Positions 1-10,023 are shown, counted from the stretch's first letter. The stretch: 64,000 bases of DNA from G963717155 sp963717155 (GCA_963717155.1 OY970326.1:620001-684000), one strand, 5' to 3'. The notes: generated by a model from the letters alone, not told the origin. Numbers and translations: made by a program.

Positions 1-192
1 TCGATCCCCGAGATCATCGAGTACCTCACGCGTGGCATGACGCTCGAGCCGGGCGACCTGATCGCGAGCGGCACCCCGGGCGGCGTCGGCGACGCCCGTG
101 TCCCGCCGCGCTACCTGGTGGAGGGGGATCTCGTCGAGATCGAGGTCGGCGGCGTCGGCTCGCTGCGGAACCCGGTGCGCAAGGAGCGCTGA
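1..192 (+). CDS. Fumarylacetoacetate hydrolase family protein, C-terminal fragment
   Basis: Only the last 63 codons lie in the window; the gene begins upstream. The fragment contains EPGDLIASGTPGGVG, the C-terminal signature of the FAH fold, followed by the usual VEIEVGGVGSLRNPV strand ending. Family members are metal-dependent hydrolases or decarboxylases acting on acylpyruvates and related 1,3-diketones, often in aromatic catabolism; the substrate cannot be told from this end. It ends 7 bp before the convergent cupin gene. Confidence 0.85.
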   Translation, partial: SIPEIIEYLTRGMTLEPGDLIASGTPGGVGDARVPPRYLVEGDLVEIEVGGVGSLRNPVRKER

Positions 193-199
193 CCGGCCG

Positions 200-565
200 C
201 TACGGGTCCGGCGCGAGGTCCTCCCAGTCGGTCGTTCCCCACGCGAGCGAGAGGATCGCGGCGGCCGCGTCGCGCGCGGCGCCGTGCCAGTGACGCTCGC
301 CGGGAGGCGACACGACCAGCGTGCCGGCTTCGAGATCGACGGGCCCATCGGTCTCGGTGCCCACGCGGGCGTGCCCCTCGAGCACGTACAGGAGCTGACC
401 GCCGGGATGTGTGTGCCAGGTGCTCAGCGCGCCGGCCGTGAAGCGGACGACGGCGACGTCGGGGGTCTGCCCGTCGGGTGCGAGGCGCAGCATCTCGAGC
501 TCGACCGGACCGCTGAACCGGCCGCCGTAGACGGTCGAGGTGTCGCCGTGGGCGATCACGTCCAC
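200..565 (-). CDS. Small cupin-domain protein
   Basis: About 121 residues forming one cupin domain. The first cupin motif is visible as TWHTHPGGQLLYVLEG (two His and a Glu-like metal site) and the second as PPGERHWHGA. The GTG at 565 overlaps the 3' end of gmd by 10 bp; a second in-frame GTG at 559 is also possible. It is the last gene of the rmd-gmd operon, so a role in nucleotide-sugar metabolism is an inference from position only. Stand-alone cupins of this size are often of unknown function, and no epimerase signature is visible. Confidence 0.8.
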   Translation of the reverse strand: MDVIAHGDTSTVYGGRFSGPVELEMLRLAPDGQTPDVAVVRFTAGALSTWHTHPGGQLLYVLEGHARVGTETDGPVDLEAGTLVVSPPGERHWHGAARDAAAAILSLAWGTTDWEDLAPDP

Positions 566-1551
566 GATTGCTGCCGCTCCGGGTCGAGGCGCGCCAGGTC
601 TGCGTCGACCATCAGCTGGATGAGCTCGTCGAACGAGACCCGCGGCTCCCAGCCGAGCACCCGGCGCGCCTTGGACGCGTCTCCCAGCAGCTGGTCGACC
701 TCGGCGGGGCGGATCAGCGCGGCGTCGACCACGACGTGGTCGTGCCAGTCCAGGCCGACGTGGCCGAAGGCGATCTCGACGGCGTCCTGCACCGTGTGCA
801 TCTTGCCCGTCGCGATCACGAAGTCGTCCGCCTCGTCCTGCTGCAGCATCATCCACATCGCCCGCACGTAGTCGGGGGCGTAGCCCCAGTCGCGGCGCGA
901 GTCGAGGTTTCCGAGCCGGAGCTCGTGGGCGAGCCCGAGCTTGATCCGCGCGACGCCGTCCGTGATCTTCCGGGTGACGAACTCGCGCCCGCGCCGCGGC
1001 GACTCGTGGTTGAAGAGGATGCCCGACGCCGCGAACATGCCGTAGCTCTCGCGGTAGTTGACGGTCAGGAAGTGCCCGTACGCCTTGGCGACGCCGTACG
1101 GGCTGCGCGGGTAGAACGGGGTGGTCTCGTTCTGCGGGATCTCGCGCACCTTCCCGAACATCTCCGACGACGATGCCTGGTAGAAGCGGATGCCGGGATC
1201 GATCGCGCGGACGGCCTCGAGCATCCGCGTGACGCCGAGCGCGGTGAACTCGGTGGTCAGCACCGGCTGGCTCCACGACGTCGGCACGAAGCTCTGCGCG
1301 GCGAGGTTGTACACCTCGCGAGGCCGCGCCTCTCGCAACGCCTGCTGCAGCGACGCCTGGTCGAGCAGGTCGGCCTGGAGGAACTCGACGCGTCCCTCGA
1401 GATGGAGGATCCGCTCGGACGCTTCGGTGCTGGAACGGCGGATCATGCCGAACACCTCGTAGCCCTCCTCGAGCAGCAGGTCGGCGAGGTAGGACCCGTC
1501 CTGGCCCGTGATTCCGGTGATCAGCGCACGTGGCGCACCAGCAGTCGACAT
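556..1551 (-). CDS. gmd: GDP-mannose 4,6-dehydratase
   Basis: 331 residues, normal family length. Converts GDP-D-mannose to GDP-4-keto-6-deoxy-D-mannose in the cytoplasm. The N-terminus has the NAD(P) glycine motif GITGQDGSYLA and the GMD-typical RRSSTEASERI; the short-chain catalytic Tyr-Lys pair is in PYGVAK near residue 150, and NHESPRRGREFVTRKI is diagnostic of GMD. The ATG at 1551 shares its A with the TGA of the upstream rmd gene (TGATG), indicating translational coupling; a TTG one codon earlier is less likely. No frame breaks. Confidence 0.95.
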   Translation of the reverse strand: MSTAGAPRALITGITGQDGSYLADLLLEEGYEVFGMIRRSSTEASERILHLEGRVEFLQADLLDQASLQQALREARPREVYNLAAQSFVPTSWSQPVLTTEFTALGVTRMLEAVRAIDPGIRFYQASSSEMFGKVREIPQNETTPFYPRSPYGVAKAYGHFLTVNYRESYGMFAASGILFNHESPRRGREFVTRKITDGVARIKLGLAHELRLGNLDSRRDWGYAPDYVRAMWMMLQQDEADDFVIATGKMHTVQDAVEIAFGHVGLDWHDHVVVDAALIRPAEVDQLLGDASKARRVLGWEPRVSFDELIQLMVDADLARLDPERQQSWT

Positions 1552-2432
1552 CAAGCAAGCCTCTCGCGAAAGAATGTGAGTGTGTCAAGGAGCGTCTGCT
1601 CGAGTGGCCGGTTGGCTCTCCAGCCCAGATCGTGAGCGATGCGCGCGGGGTCGCCGCAGAGGAGCGGGATGTCCGCCGGGCGGAGGCGATCGGGATCCTC
1701 CGCGATCTCGATCTCGCGCTCGCTGAGCCGGAGCAGCGCGTCGAGCACGTCCCCGACCCGCTCCGCCCGGCCGGTGGAGACGTTGTACGTCCCGCTCGCG
1801 TCGGGGAGCCGAGCAGGGCGAGGTACGCATCTGCGATGCAACGCACGTCCGAGAGGTCGCGGCGCGCCTCGAGGTTGCCGACGCGCAGGACCGGGGGAGC
1901 GTCGCCGCGCTCGATCGTCGCGATCTGGTGGGCGAACGACGCGATCGCGAACCGCGTCGTCCTGGCCCGGACCGATGTGCGGGAACGGACGCGCGATCAC
2001 CGTCTCGACGCTCGACGCATGCGCGACGGCCTCGGCCTCGAGCTTGCTCGACGCGTAGGGCGAGATCGGCCGGAGCGGAGCGTCCTCGCCGATCGGCTGG
2101 TCCGCTTCGGCCACGGCGCCGTAGACCTCGGCGGAGGACACGAGCACGAAGCGGGCAGCGGGCGCGGCCGCGGCGACGGCGCCGAGCAGGTTCCGGGTCC
2201 CTCCGACGTTGACGTCCGTCACGACGTCGGGACGACGCCAGGCGTCGGCCACCGACGAGATCGCCGCGAGGTGGAGCACGGCGTCGGGGCGCGAGGCGCG
2301 AACCTGCCCGAGGCACGCCTCGGCGTCGCGGATGTCGCCCTCGAACGCGAATGTCTCGACGCCCGCCGCACGCAGTCGCTCGACGGCGTGGCGACCGGCG
2401 AAGCCGCCGGCTCCCGTGACGAGTGCTCGCAT
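1551..2432 (-). CDS. rmd: NAD-dependent epimerase/dehydratase, probable GDP-4-keto-6-deoxymannose reductase
   Basis: About 293 residues of an extended SDR: GAGGFAGRHAVERL at the N-terminus, Tyr-Lys in SPYASSKLEAE, and a C-terminal GTYNVSTGRAERVGDVL. Its tight coupling to gmd suggests it reduces the gmd product to GDP-D-rhamnose (or a related 6-deoxyhexose) for glycan synthesis. The middle is out of frame: an apparent 1-base insertion near 1952 and a 1-base deletion near 1808 cancel, so both ends are in frame while about 50 residues between them read as Arg/Pro-rich nonsense. The correct middle appears in another frame (VRCIADAYLALLG). Start ATG at 2432. Confidence 0.85.
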   Translation of the reverse strand: MRALVTGAGGFAGRHAVERLRAAGVETFAFEGDIRDAEACLGQVRASRPDAVLHLAAISSVADAWRRPDVVTDVNVGGTRNLLGAVAAAAPAARFVLVSSAEVYGAVAEADQPIGEDAPLRPISPYASSKLEAEAVAHASSVETVIARPFPHIGPGQDDAVRDRVVRPPDRDDRARRRSPGPARRQPRGAPRPLGRALHRRCVPRPARLPDASGTYNVSTGRAERVGDVLDALLRLSEREIEIAEDPDRLRPADIPLLCGDPARIAHDLGWRANRPLEQTLLDTLTFFRERLA

Positions 2433-2475
2433 CTCGACCTCGACGGTACCAGCGTGGCGGTAACGTGAGTCCCGC

Positions 2476-3516
2476 GTGAGCGTCCTCGACGATGTCGCCT
2501 CCGACAACACCGCCGGCGCGCACCCGGCGGTGCTGGCGGCTGTCGTCGCCGCCAACGCGGGCCGTACCGACGAGCTACGGGGACGATCCGTGGACGGCCC
2601 GCGCCATCGACCTCCTGTGCGAACGGCTCGGTGCACTCGCGGCCGCGCCCGTGCTGACGGGCACCGCCGCGAACGTGCTGTCGCTCGAGCTCGTGCTGCA
2701 CCACTACGAGGCGGTGATCTGCGCCCGGACCGCGCACATCGCGGTCGACGAGTGCGGAGCGCCCGAGCGCTACCTCGGCTGCAAGCTCGAGCTCGTCGAC
2801 GTCGCCGACGGCAAGCTCACGCCCGAGCTGGTCTCCGCGCACGTGCGCGACGTCGGCGACCCGCACCGGGTACAGGCCGGCGCGGTCTCGATCTCGCAGC
2901 CGACCGAGCTCGGCACGGTCTACACGCGCGACGAGCTGCGCGCGCTCGTCGTCGAGGCCCGGACGCACGGCCTCGCGCTGCACGTCGACGGCGCGCGCCT
3001 GCCGATGGCGGCCGCGGCGCTCGGATGCTCGCTCGCGGAGGCCGCCGGTGCGCCCGACGTCGACGTCGTCAGCTTCGGCGGCACGAAGTGCGGAGCGCTC
3101 GGCGCGGAGGCGATCGTCGTCTACCGGGAGGGACTCGCCGACAGCCTCGCGTTCCAGCGCAAGCAGGCGATGCAGCTCGCGAGCAAGCTGCGCTTCGTCG
3201 GCGCGCAGCTGGTGGCGCTGCTCGAGGACGATCTGTGGCGCGAGCTCGCGTCCACGGCGAACGCCATGGCGCGGCGGATGTCGGATGGTCTCGGGCGAGC
3301 ACGGCGTGGAGCGTGGCGCTGCCGGTGGACACGAACGCGGTGTTCGTCCGGCTCTCGCGGCAGGCACGCGCCGAGCTCGCGCAGGCGTACGCGTTCGGCG
3401 TGTGGGAGGGCGAGCTCGCCCGCTTCATGGCGGCGTGGGACTCGACGCCGGCGACCGTCGACGCGTTCGTCGCCGAGGTGCAGCGGGCGGTGTCCGCCGC
3501 GCGGCTCGAGGTCTGA
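2476..3516 (+). CDS. Low-specificity L-threonine aldolase (frameshifted in this assembly)
   Basis: PLP-dependent beta-eliminating lyase that cleaves L-threonine or allo-threonine to glycine and acetaldehyde. Reassembling the frames gives SDNTAGAHPAVL at the start, HVDGARLP (PLP-binding Asp) near residue 171 and SFGGTKCG with the Schiff-base Lys near 205. The C-terminus ends in VQRAVSAARLEV. The frame changes near 2568 and again near 3300, so the middle and the ends sit in different frames; the length is normal for the family. GTG start. The stop overlaps the ATG of the MMPL gene (TGATG). Confidence 0.85.
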   Translation: MSVLDDVASDNTAGAHPAVLAAVVAANAGRTDELRGRSVDGPRHRPPVRTARCTRGRARADGHRRERAVARARAAPLRGGDLRPDRAHRGRRVRSARALPRLQARARRRRRRQAHARAGLRARARRRRPAPGTGRRGLDLAADRARHGLHARRAARARRRGPDARPRAARRRRAPADGGRGARMLARGGRRCARRRRRQLRRHEVRSARRGGDRRLPGGTRRQPRVPAQAGDAAREQAALRRRAAGGAARGRSVARARVHGERHGAADVGWSRASTAWSVALPVDTNAVFVRLSRQARAELAQAYAFGVWEGELARFMAAWDSTPATVDAFVAEVQRAVSAARLEV

Positions 3517-5670
3517 TGGACCGTCTGCTCGTCACGCTCGCGCGCGCCGCGGCCACCCGCCGCTGGCGCTTCGTGATCGTGTGGGCCGCCCTCGTCGCGA
3601 TCGCCGTGCCGTTCGCAAGCCAGGTCGCCGGCGCGCTCTCGAACGGCGGCTTCGATGTGCCCGGGCTCCGGCTCGATGCAGCTGATCCATGCGCGTGACC
3701 AGGCAGGACTCGGCGCGCAGCCGTTCACCCTGCTGGTCGTCGGCGACGACCCCGCCGCGACGCAGGCCCGCTTCGACGCCGTGTATGCGCCGCGTCCGGC
3801 GCTCGTTCCCGCAGATCCGCTTCCACGATGCCCCTCTGAGCGCGCGAGGCGGGCGCGTGCGGGTCGTCACGGGCTTCTCCGGCGTCAGCCAGAACGCGGC
3901 GTTCAAGCTCGCCAACCGGGTGGTCAACGCGGTCGGCGTCTCGAAGGGACCGGTTCGAACCTACGTGCTCGGCCAGGCATCGGTGTACGCGACGTTCCAG
4001 CACGTCACGGAGAGCGACCTGCGGTCGGCCGAGTCGATCGGCCTGCCGATCGTGCTCGTGATCCTGCTCGCGCTGTTCGGCGCCGTCGTGGCCGCGGTGC
4101 TGCCGCTCGTGCTCGGCATCGTCTCGGTCGTGATCGCGCTCGCGATCGTGCGCGTGATCGCGAGCGCATACCGAGATCTCGATCTACGCCGAGTCGATGG
4201 TGTCGATGATCGGTCTCGGCGTCGCGGTCGACTACTCGCTGTTCGTGCTCGCGCGCTTCCGCGAGGAGCTCGCCGCGGGCGTTGCGCGTGAGGACGCGGT
4301 CGTGCGCGCCATGCGGACCTCGGGCACCGCCGTCGTCTTCTCCGGGCTGACGGTGCTGGTATCGCTCGGCACGGTGTTGATCATGCCGGTCGCGGGCCGT
4401 CCAGTCGATGGCCGCAGCCGCCATGATCGTCGTCGCGGTTGCGGTGCTGGCCGCCGCCACCCTCCTGCCGGCGCTGCTCCACCTGCTCGGCCCGAACGTC
4501 GATCGCTGGCGGATCCCGGTCGTTCGGCACGGGCAATCCGTCCGGCGGGGGCTTCTGGCACCGCACGACCGGCGCCGTGATGCGACGGCCGGTCAGCTCG
4601 TTCCTGGCGGCCGCCGCCGTGCTGCTGGTGATGGCCTCGCCGGTGCTCGATCTCCGTACGGCGAACACGTCGCTCTCGCAGCTACCTCGAGGCGAGGCGG
4701 TCGTCCAGGGCTCCAACGAGCTGCAGCGCGCCGTCACCGGCCCCGGCCAGGGCGCGGTCGGCGCGGTGGGCGTGCTCGCCACGCCGCGTTCCGGGACGGA
4801 GCACGGCATCGATCAGACCGCAGGTCCGGGCGCTGGCGTCCCGGATCGCGCGCGACCCGGACATCATCGGCCCGAGGGTCACGCTTGCAGCCCGTGGGCA
4901 GCGCGATCGAGATCGTCGCGCCGTTGCGCATCGACGCCGAGGGTGAGACTGCCGTCAACAGGCTCGTACCGCGCATGCGGGCGCTCGTCGCACGGTCGCC
5001 GCTCTCGGCGGTCGCGACGGTGGCGGTCGGAGGAGACTCCGCGTTCCAGCGCGACCTGAACGAGAAGATCGCGAGCGACCTGCCGCTCGTGATCGCCGCG
5101 TTGCTCGTGCTCGCGTACCTCGTGCTCGTGCTCATGCTGCGCTCGCTCGTGCTGCCGCTCAAGGCGGTGTTGACGAACCTGCTCTCGATCAGCGCCGCGT
5201 ACGGCGTGCTGGTCGCCGTGTTCGAGTGGGGCTGGGCCGACTGGACCGGCTTCCATCACCTCGGGACGATCGGCACGCTGACGCTGCCGCTCGTGCTCGC
5301 CATCACGTTCGGGCTCTCGATGGACTACGAGGTGTTCCTGCTCTCGCGCATCCGCGAGCGCTACCAGCTGCACGGCGACACCCGCCGCGCCGTGGCGGAG
5401 GGCGTCGCGTCGTCGGCGCGGTTGATCAGCTCCGCGGCCCTGATCATGGTCGCCGTGTTCAGCGCGTTCGTGGTGACGGGAGTGCCTGCGATCAAGGAGA
5501 TCGGGCTCGGCCTCGCCGTCGCGATCGCGGTCGACGCGACGATCACGCGCCTCGTGCTCGTACCCGCGACGATGGTGCTGCTCGGCGACGCGAACTGGTA
5601 CCTGCCGCGCTGGCTCGATCGTCGCCTTCCGGGCGTGTCCTACGAGCCGCGCGAGGCGATCGGGAGCTGA
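3516..5670 (+). CDS. MMPL-family RND transporter (multiple frameshifts)
   Basis: Large inner-membrane protein of about 715 residues with the two-repeat MMPL layout. TM1 follows MDRLLVTLARAAATRRWRF; a periplasmic loop runs to about 4010; a TM bundle contains GVAVDYSLFVLARFREE. The second half repeats the design with a second loop and FGLSMDYEVFLLSRIRE, the usual Asp-Tyr proton-relay motif. Members export lipids or hydrophobic compounds; the substrate is unknown here. Reading it needs frame changes near 3660, 3790, 4170, 4405, 4520 and 4870. The first five are each +1, the clearest case in the window of repeated single-base insertion. It overlaps the convergent PAP2 gene by 31 bp. Confidence 0.85.
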
Positions 5671-6320
5671 TCCTGCTCGGGCTCGGCGTCCGCCGCCGCG
5701 GGCGGGTCCGACACGTCGACGAGGGCGGCGAGAGCGCCGACCACTGCGATCGCAACCGCCCAGCCGGCGAGCACGTCCGACGCGAAGTGCGACTCGAGCA
5801 GCACGCGGGCGACCCCGATGCTGCCGACGAAGAACGCCAGTGCCGCGATGAGCGGTCCCCGGTAGGGCCGGTACCAGAACAGGATCAGCAGCTCGGCGCT
5901 CAGCGCGAGCGTCGCGGTGGCATGTCCGCTCGGGTACTCGTCGGTCGCCCCGTAGATCTGGTACGGACCCCCGTAGAGCTGCGGTCCAGGCCGGACGACC
6001 AGCTGGCTCGCGATCTCCTTGATCGCGAGGGAGGCGCCCACCGCGGCGATCAGGACGAGCGCTCGCCGCCGCCGCGGCCCGTGGCTCCTCACGGCGATCC
6101 ACGCCGCGCACAGGAGCGCGATGCCGACGATCAGCTCCGACAGATCGCTGTAGTCGTGCATCGCCCGGTCGAGCTTGCGGTGGTGCAGGGCACGCGCGAC
6201 GCGCAGGACCAGGTTGTCCCCCGGAAGCGTCTCGAAGACCGTCACCCACAGCGTGATGAGCGCGAAGCACACCGCCGCCGCGACGGCCACCAGCGCCCAG
6301 CGACGTTGGGTCTGCGTCAT
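5640..6320 (-). CDS. PAP2-superfamily membrane phosphatase
   Basis: 226 residues with about six hydrophobic segments. All three acid-phosphatase motifs are visible: KEIASQLVVRPGP (K-x6-RP), YPSGHATAT (PSGH) and ARVLLESHFASDVLAG (His with following Asp). Likely dephosphorylates a lipid phosphate such as phosphatidate, diacylglycerol pyrophosphate or undecaprenyl pyrophosphate at the membrane. The ATG at 6320 is 8 bp downstream of the histidine phosphatase stop, so the two are probably cotranscribed. No frame break. Confidence 0.88.
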   Translation of the reverse strand: MTQTQRRWALVAVAAAVCFALITLWVTVFETLPGDNLVLRVARALHHRKLDRAMHDYSDLSELIVGIALLCAAWIAVRSHGPRRRRALVLIAAVGASLAIKEIASQLVVRPGPQLYGGPYQIYGATDEYPSGHATATLALSAELLILFWYRPYRGPLIAALAFFVGSIGVARVLLESHFASDVLAGWAVAIAVVGALAALVDVSDPPAAADAEPEQDQLPIASRGS

Positions 6321-6328
6321 CCGGCCGA

Positions 6329-6951
6329 TCAAGGCTGGCGTGCGGCTCGCTCGACGAGCCGCTGCGCTCCGAGAGCCACATCCGCCCGCCGGTAGGAGAA
6401 CGGCGTGGCGTTCGGGATCGCCTGTACCGGTCCGAACAGCGGGTCCTCGTCGATCAGCACGTTCTCGAGATACCGGATCGCCTGGTCGTGGCAGACGACG
6501 AGCGCGGGCAGCGCCGCCTCCTGGACGAGACGGTCGAACCCTCTCGCGTAGCGCTGGAGCACGTCGAGGCGCGACTCGCCGCCAGGCGGCGCCTCGTCGA
6601 GTCCGCGGCCGCGACGCCAGGCCCGCCACGCCTCGATCGTCTTGCCCTCGAGGTCGCCGACGTCGATGTCGTCGAGCTCGGGGATGACCTGCGGCGCGGG
6701 GCGTCCGTCGGGCAGCAGCAGGGCAAGCGTGTCGCGCGTGCGCGGAAATCGCGTGTGCCAGGCCGAGCCCCAGGCGACGGCACCGACCGCCGGGGCGACG
6801 CGCGCGCACCTGGGCGCGGCCGCGCTCTGTCAGCTCGACCGGCACGGACGGGTCGCCGTTGACGCGTCGCTCGACGTTGTAGACGGTCTCGCCGTGGCGC
6901 AGCAGGACGAACTCGGCGGCGCGCCAGGTCGGCCAGGTCGGCTAGCGGCAC
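6329..6951 (-). CDS. Histidine phosphatase (phosphoglycerate mutase-like), frameshifted
   Basis: About 205 residues when frames are joined. The catalytic phosphohistidine motif is FVLLRHGETVYNV near the N-terminus and the second conserved His is in LVVCHDQAIRYLENVL. The substrate is unknown; many such proteins act on sugar phosphates or alpha-ribazole phosphate. Frame changes occur near 6915, 6845 and 6570. The start is uncertain: a GTG at 6951 opens the only plausible N-terminus but lies just before the first break. It precedes the PAP2 gene, which suggests two phosphatases in one small operon. Confidence 0.75.
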
Positions 6952-7046
6952 CCGGCCGCCTTCCCGGCGCGCGGGAGGAGGGCGCGCGGTGCCCGCCGAA
7001 TCCCGACGACGTTGTGCATCCACGCGACTTCACCGATGCTGCCCAC

Positions 7047-7952
7047 GTGCCGGAGGATTCCAGAAGGCGGGGATGGCTCGCCGTTCTGCTGCTCACACTG
7101 CTCGCGTTCGCGCTCGGCGCGCATGCGGGCACGGCTCGCGGCCGACGTCGTCGATCGAGCGGCGCCGTTCCGCGGATCCGGCGCGTGGGTCTCGCTGTTC
7201 ACGAAGGAGTGGAGCGACCCCGAGGCCGCCTGCGAGTCGTTCGCCGCGCACGGCGTGAAGACCGCTCTACCTGGAGACCGGCCGCTCGAACTCGACGGGT
7301 GCGATCGCGAAGCCCGACGAGACGGGAGCGTTCATCGACGCGGCCCACTCGGCCGGTCTCGACATCGTCGCGTGGTACTACCCGACGTTCCGGCGGCCCG
7401 ATCTCGACGTTGCGCGACTGCTCGCGACGGCCCGCTACCAGAGCCCGTCGGGCGGGACGTTCGACGGCCTCGGCATCGACATCGAGGACACGACGGTCAA
7501 GATCATCACGCGCCGGAACATCCGCCTGCTCTCGCTGATGCGGCGAGTCCGCGCCGCGGTTCCGGCGATGCCGATCGGCGCGATCACGTACCCGCCGGTC
7601 GCGCTCGACCTGAACACCAAGGTGTGGCCGCACTTCCCGTGGTGGGGCGTCGCGCGGCTCTCGGACGCGATGCTTCCGATGGCGTACTGGCGCTACGTCA
7701 CGAGCGCCCCCGTGGGCGCCGCCTGGTACACGGCCGGAAACCTCCTCGCGCTGCGGCTCCTCACGGGCAACCCGAATCTCGTCGTGCACATCGTCGGGCT
7801 CGCTCCGGCGAGCGCCGCCGAGGTATCGCAGTTCGCCCACCAGGCGGCGCTCGGTGGCGCCGCCGGGTTCAGCCTGTACCCGGCGCAGGCCGTGACCGAC
7901 GCGCGAGTGGCCGATCCTGAACGCGGCCGCCGCGACGCTGCCGACCGCGTAG
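7047..7952 (+). CDS. Secreted protein with possible TIM-barrel glycosidase-like fold, function unknown
   Basis: About 300 residues. A GTG start is followed by a signal peptide (RRRGWLAVLLLTLLAFALGAHA). The mature part has an alternating strand/helix pattern with AGLDIVAWYYP, TFDGLGIDIEDT, LSDAMLPMAYWRY and VVHIVGLAPASAAEV, resembling glycoside-hydrolase-like barrels; the conserved acidic residues in GIDIED could be catalytic. This assignment is from pattern only. Three +1 frame changes are needed (near 7140, 7265 and 7910); after the last the protein ends WPILNAAAATLPTA. I do not recognise a named family. Confidence 0.6.
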
Positions 7953-7963
7953 GGCCGTCCTCG

Positions 7964-8521
7964 ATGCCCCGCTGCGCGCTCGTCGCCGTGGCAGCGGTGC
8001 TCGTCCTCGCGGCCGGCTGCGGCGGCAGCGACGGCGTTCCCGGCCCGCCGATCGTCACCCGGCCGATCGGGGTCGGACCCGGGTTCCGCCTGCCGGCGCT
8101 CGGTGCGGCGGCGCGGGCACGGACGTCGATCGGTCGCCTCGCGTGCCGCCGCGGCCCGCTTGCCGGGCCGCTCGTCGCCCATCTCGAGATCTTCGCGCGA
8201 CGCGAGACCCTGATCATCCCGGCGCGTATCGGAGTGGTTGCCGGCCGCTGCCGCTACCCGGTGCGCACGCTCGAGCCAACGGGGCTGATCGTCGCCGACC
8301 GGCCCGGGCTGACGCTCGGCGACCTGTTCGCGGTCTGGGGCCAACCGCTCACGCAGCGACGGCTGGCGGGCTTCCGTGGCCGGGTCGCGGCCTTCGTTGC
8401 GGGCCGGAGGGTCGTCGGAGACGTTCGGCGTATCCCGATACGCCATCATTCGCAGATCGTGGTCGAGGTCTCGGGATACGTGCCGCCGCACGCCCACTAC
8501 GTCTTCCCGCGGGCCAACTGA
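7964..8521 (+). CDS. Predicted lipoprotein, function unknown
   Basis: 185 residues with a clear lipoprotein signal: a hydrophobic stretch ending LAAGC, so the mature protein should be anchored to the membrane through Cys. The mature domain is beta-rich and contains paired CRRGP and GRCRYP cysteines. It is encoded just upstream of a second lipoprotein and the YcnI/CopCD genes, so involvement in copper handling is possible but rests on position only. The ATG at 7964 lies 12 bp after the preceding gene. Confidence 0.65.
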   Translation: MPRCALVAVAAVLVLAAGCGGSDGVPGPPIVTRPIGVGPGFRLPALGAAARARTSIGRLACRRGPLAGPLVAHLEIFARRETLIIPARIGVVAGRCRYPVRTLEPTGLIVADRPGLTLGDLFAVWGQPLTQRRLAGFRGRVAAFVAGRRVVGDVRRIPIRHHSQIVVEVSGYVPPHAHYVFPRAN

Positions 8522-8523
8522 GC

Positions 8524-9388
8524 GTGCTATCGCGCGCACTGGGCCTGCTGTGGGTCGTCGTGCTCGCGGCCGCCGCGGTGGGCTGCGGCTCGTCGGGCTC
8601 GGGCTCGCCGCCCGTTCCGACCGTCGCACCCGCGAAGACGTTCCACCTCGCGGGGTTCGAGCCCGCCGCATCCGTGCGGGCCCACAAGCCCGTCGAGGTC
8701 TCGTTCCACATCGTCCTGCCGTCGGGCAAGACGCTCACGAAGTTCCGCACGGGAGCCGGCCCGCACACGGGCGTGCACCTGATCCTCGTACGCGACGACC
8801 TGTCGGTGATCGTGCACCGCCACCCGAAGATCCAGCCCGACGGCACGGTGCGCCAGTCGATCACCTTCCCGAACGCCGGGCAAGTACCACGTGCTGGTCG
8901 ACGTCTACCCGGTCGTGCCCGACACGCCCCAGCTCGTGAACTTCCAGCTGACGACGAGCACGACCGTGAAAGGCGCGGCCAGGCCAGTGCCGCTCCCGCC
9001 GTATAGCCCCGATGTCACCGTCGGCGGCTACCGGGTGCGGATCGAGAAGACGCCGCGCATCTCGGCGTTCCGACCGTCGTTCGTGACGATGAGGATCACC
9101 GACGCGAAGGGACGTTCGCCACATCTCGAGCCGTGGTACGGCGCGCTCGCACACGCGATCTTCTTCCGCGCCGGCTCGCTCGCGTACTTCCACACGCATA
9201 TCTGCGCGCCGAAGGCACCGGGCTGCGCGAGCCTCGTCGGCGGCAAGGCGCTGAACGGCACGGGCTCGGCGAACGGCGTGCTCCACGTCGGCATCCTGCT
9301 GCCGCAGTCCGGACGCTGGCGCCTGTTCCTGCAGTTCCGGGTGAAGGGCCGCGTCATGACCGCGCCGTTCACCTTTATGGTGCATTGA
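8524..9388 (+). CDS. Predicted lipoprotein of a copper-handling cluster (one frameshift)
   Basis: About 287 residues: lipobox AAAVGC, then two beta-rich modules. The first carries GVHLILVRDDLSVIVHRHP, the second YFHTHICAPKAPGC; these His/Cys clusters could bind metal. The frame moves by +1 at 8878-8881, where an extra G (GGGC for GGC) breaks the run FPNAGKYHVLVDVYP. The GTG start is 2 nt after the previous stop and the next gene begins 1 nt after this stop, so the lipoproteins and the copper genes appear to be one operon. The family is not one I can name. Confidence 0.65.
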
Positions 9389-9389
9389 T

Positions 9390-10023
9390 ATGCGGTTCGC
9401 GCGCGTAGGCGGATGGATGCTCGTGGTTGCGGCGATCGTGCTCGTCGCCCGCACGCTTGCGTATGCGCTCGCGCCCGACCCGAGGGCCGAGGCCCTCGGG
9501 CAGGTCACGGGCGGCCCGCGACCGGTCGTGATCGCCGCCGTCGTGCTCGCGCTCTCGGCCGTGTTCGCGGGAGCCGTGCTGTGGCTCTCGGCGCTCGGGG
9601 TACGCGAACGCCATCGCCTGCGACCCGGAAGCGGCGAGGCGCCGCACCTGCGCCTGTTGCCGATGCTCCTGCGCGGGGCGGCCCTCTTCGTCGTCTCCGC
9701 GCTCGTGTTCACGCGCCGTCGAGTCGACGATCCACGTCGAGGAGGGGCTCGGCTTCCACGGGCTTCACTGCCTGCTCGGGCCGGTTCACCGGAACGCGCT
9801 TCCGCTGCTCGGCGGACTCGCACTCGTCGCCGCCGCGCTGATCGAGGCGGTGCGCCACGCCATCGCCTTCGGGCGACGCGTCGTGGCGGCGAACCCACGT
9901 CGCCGGCGCGTTCGCCGAGCGCCCGGGACGACACCGGTCGTGCGCGGCGAGGGCGTGTGGCGCGCCCTCGGCACCATCGTCGTACCCGGCGGCCGCGGCC
10001 CGCCCGCTCTCTCGCACTGCTGA
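9390..10023 (+). CDS. Integral membrane protein, function unknown (one frameshift)
   Basis: About 210 residues with three or four TM segments. The N-terminal hairpin (WMLVVAAIVLVARTLAYAL, VVIAAVVLALSAVFAGAVL) is followed by a short extracytoplasmic stretch with VEEGLGFHGLHCLLGPVHRN, containing three His and a Cys, then a last TM and a basic tail. The His/Cys group and the neighbouring YcnI/CopCD genes fit a metal-related membrane component, which is an inference. The frame changes by +1 near 9716. Confidence 0.6.

Noticed and set aside
3516..5670. Programmed +1 ribosomal frameshifting in the MMPL gene and others
   Set aside because: The shifts are far too many, occur in unrelated conserved genes, lack a shared slippery site or stimulatory structure, and several are simple G-run lengthening. 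Consensus error explains them better.
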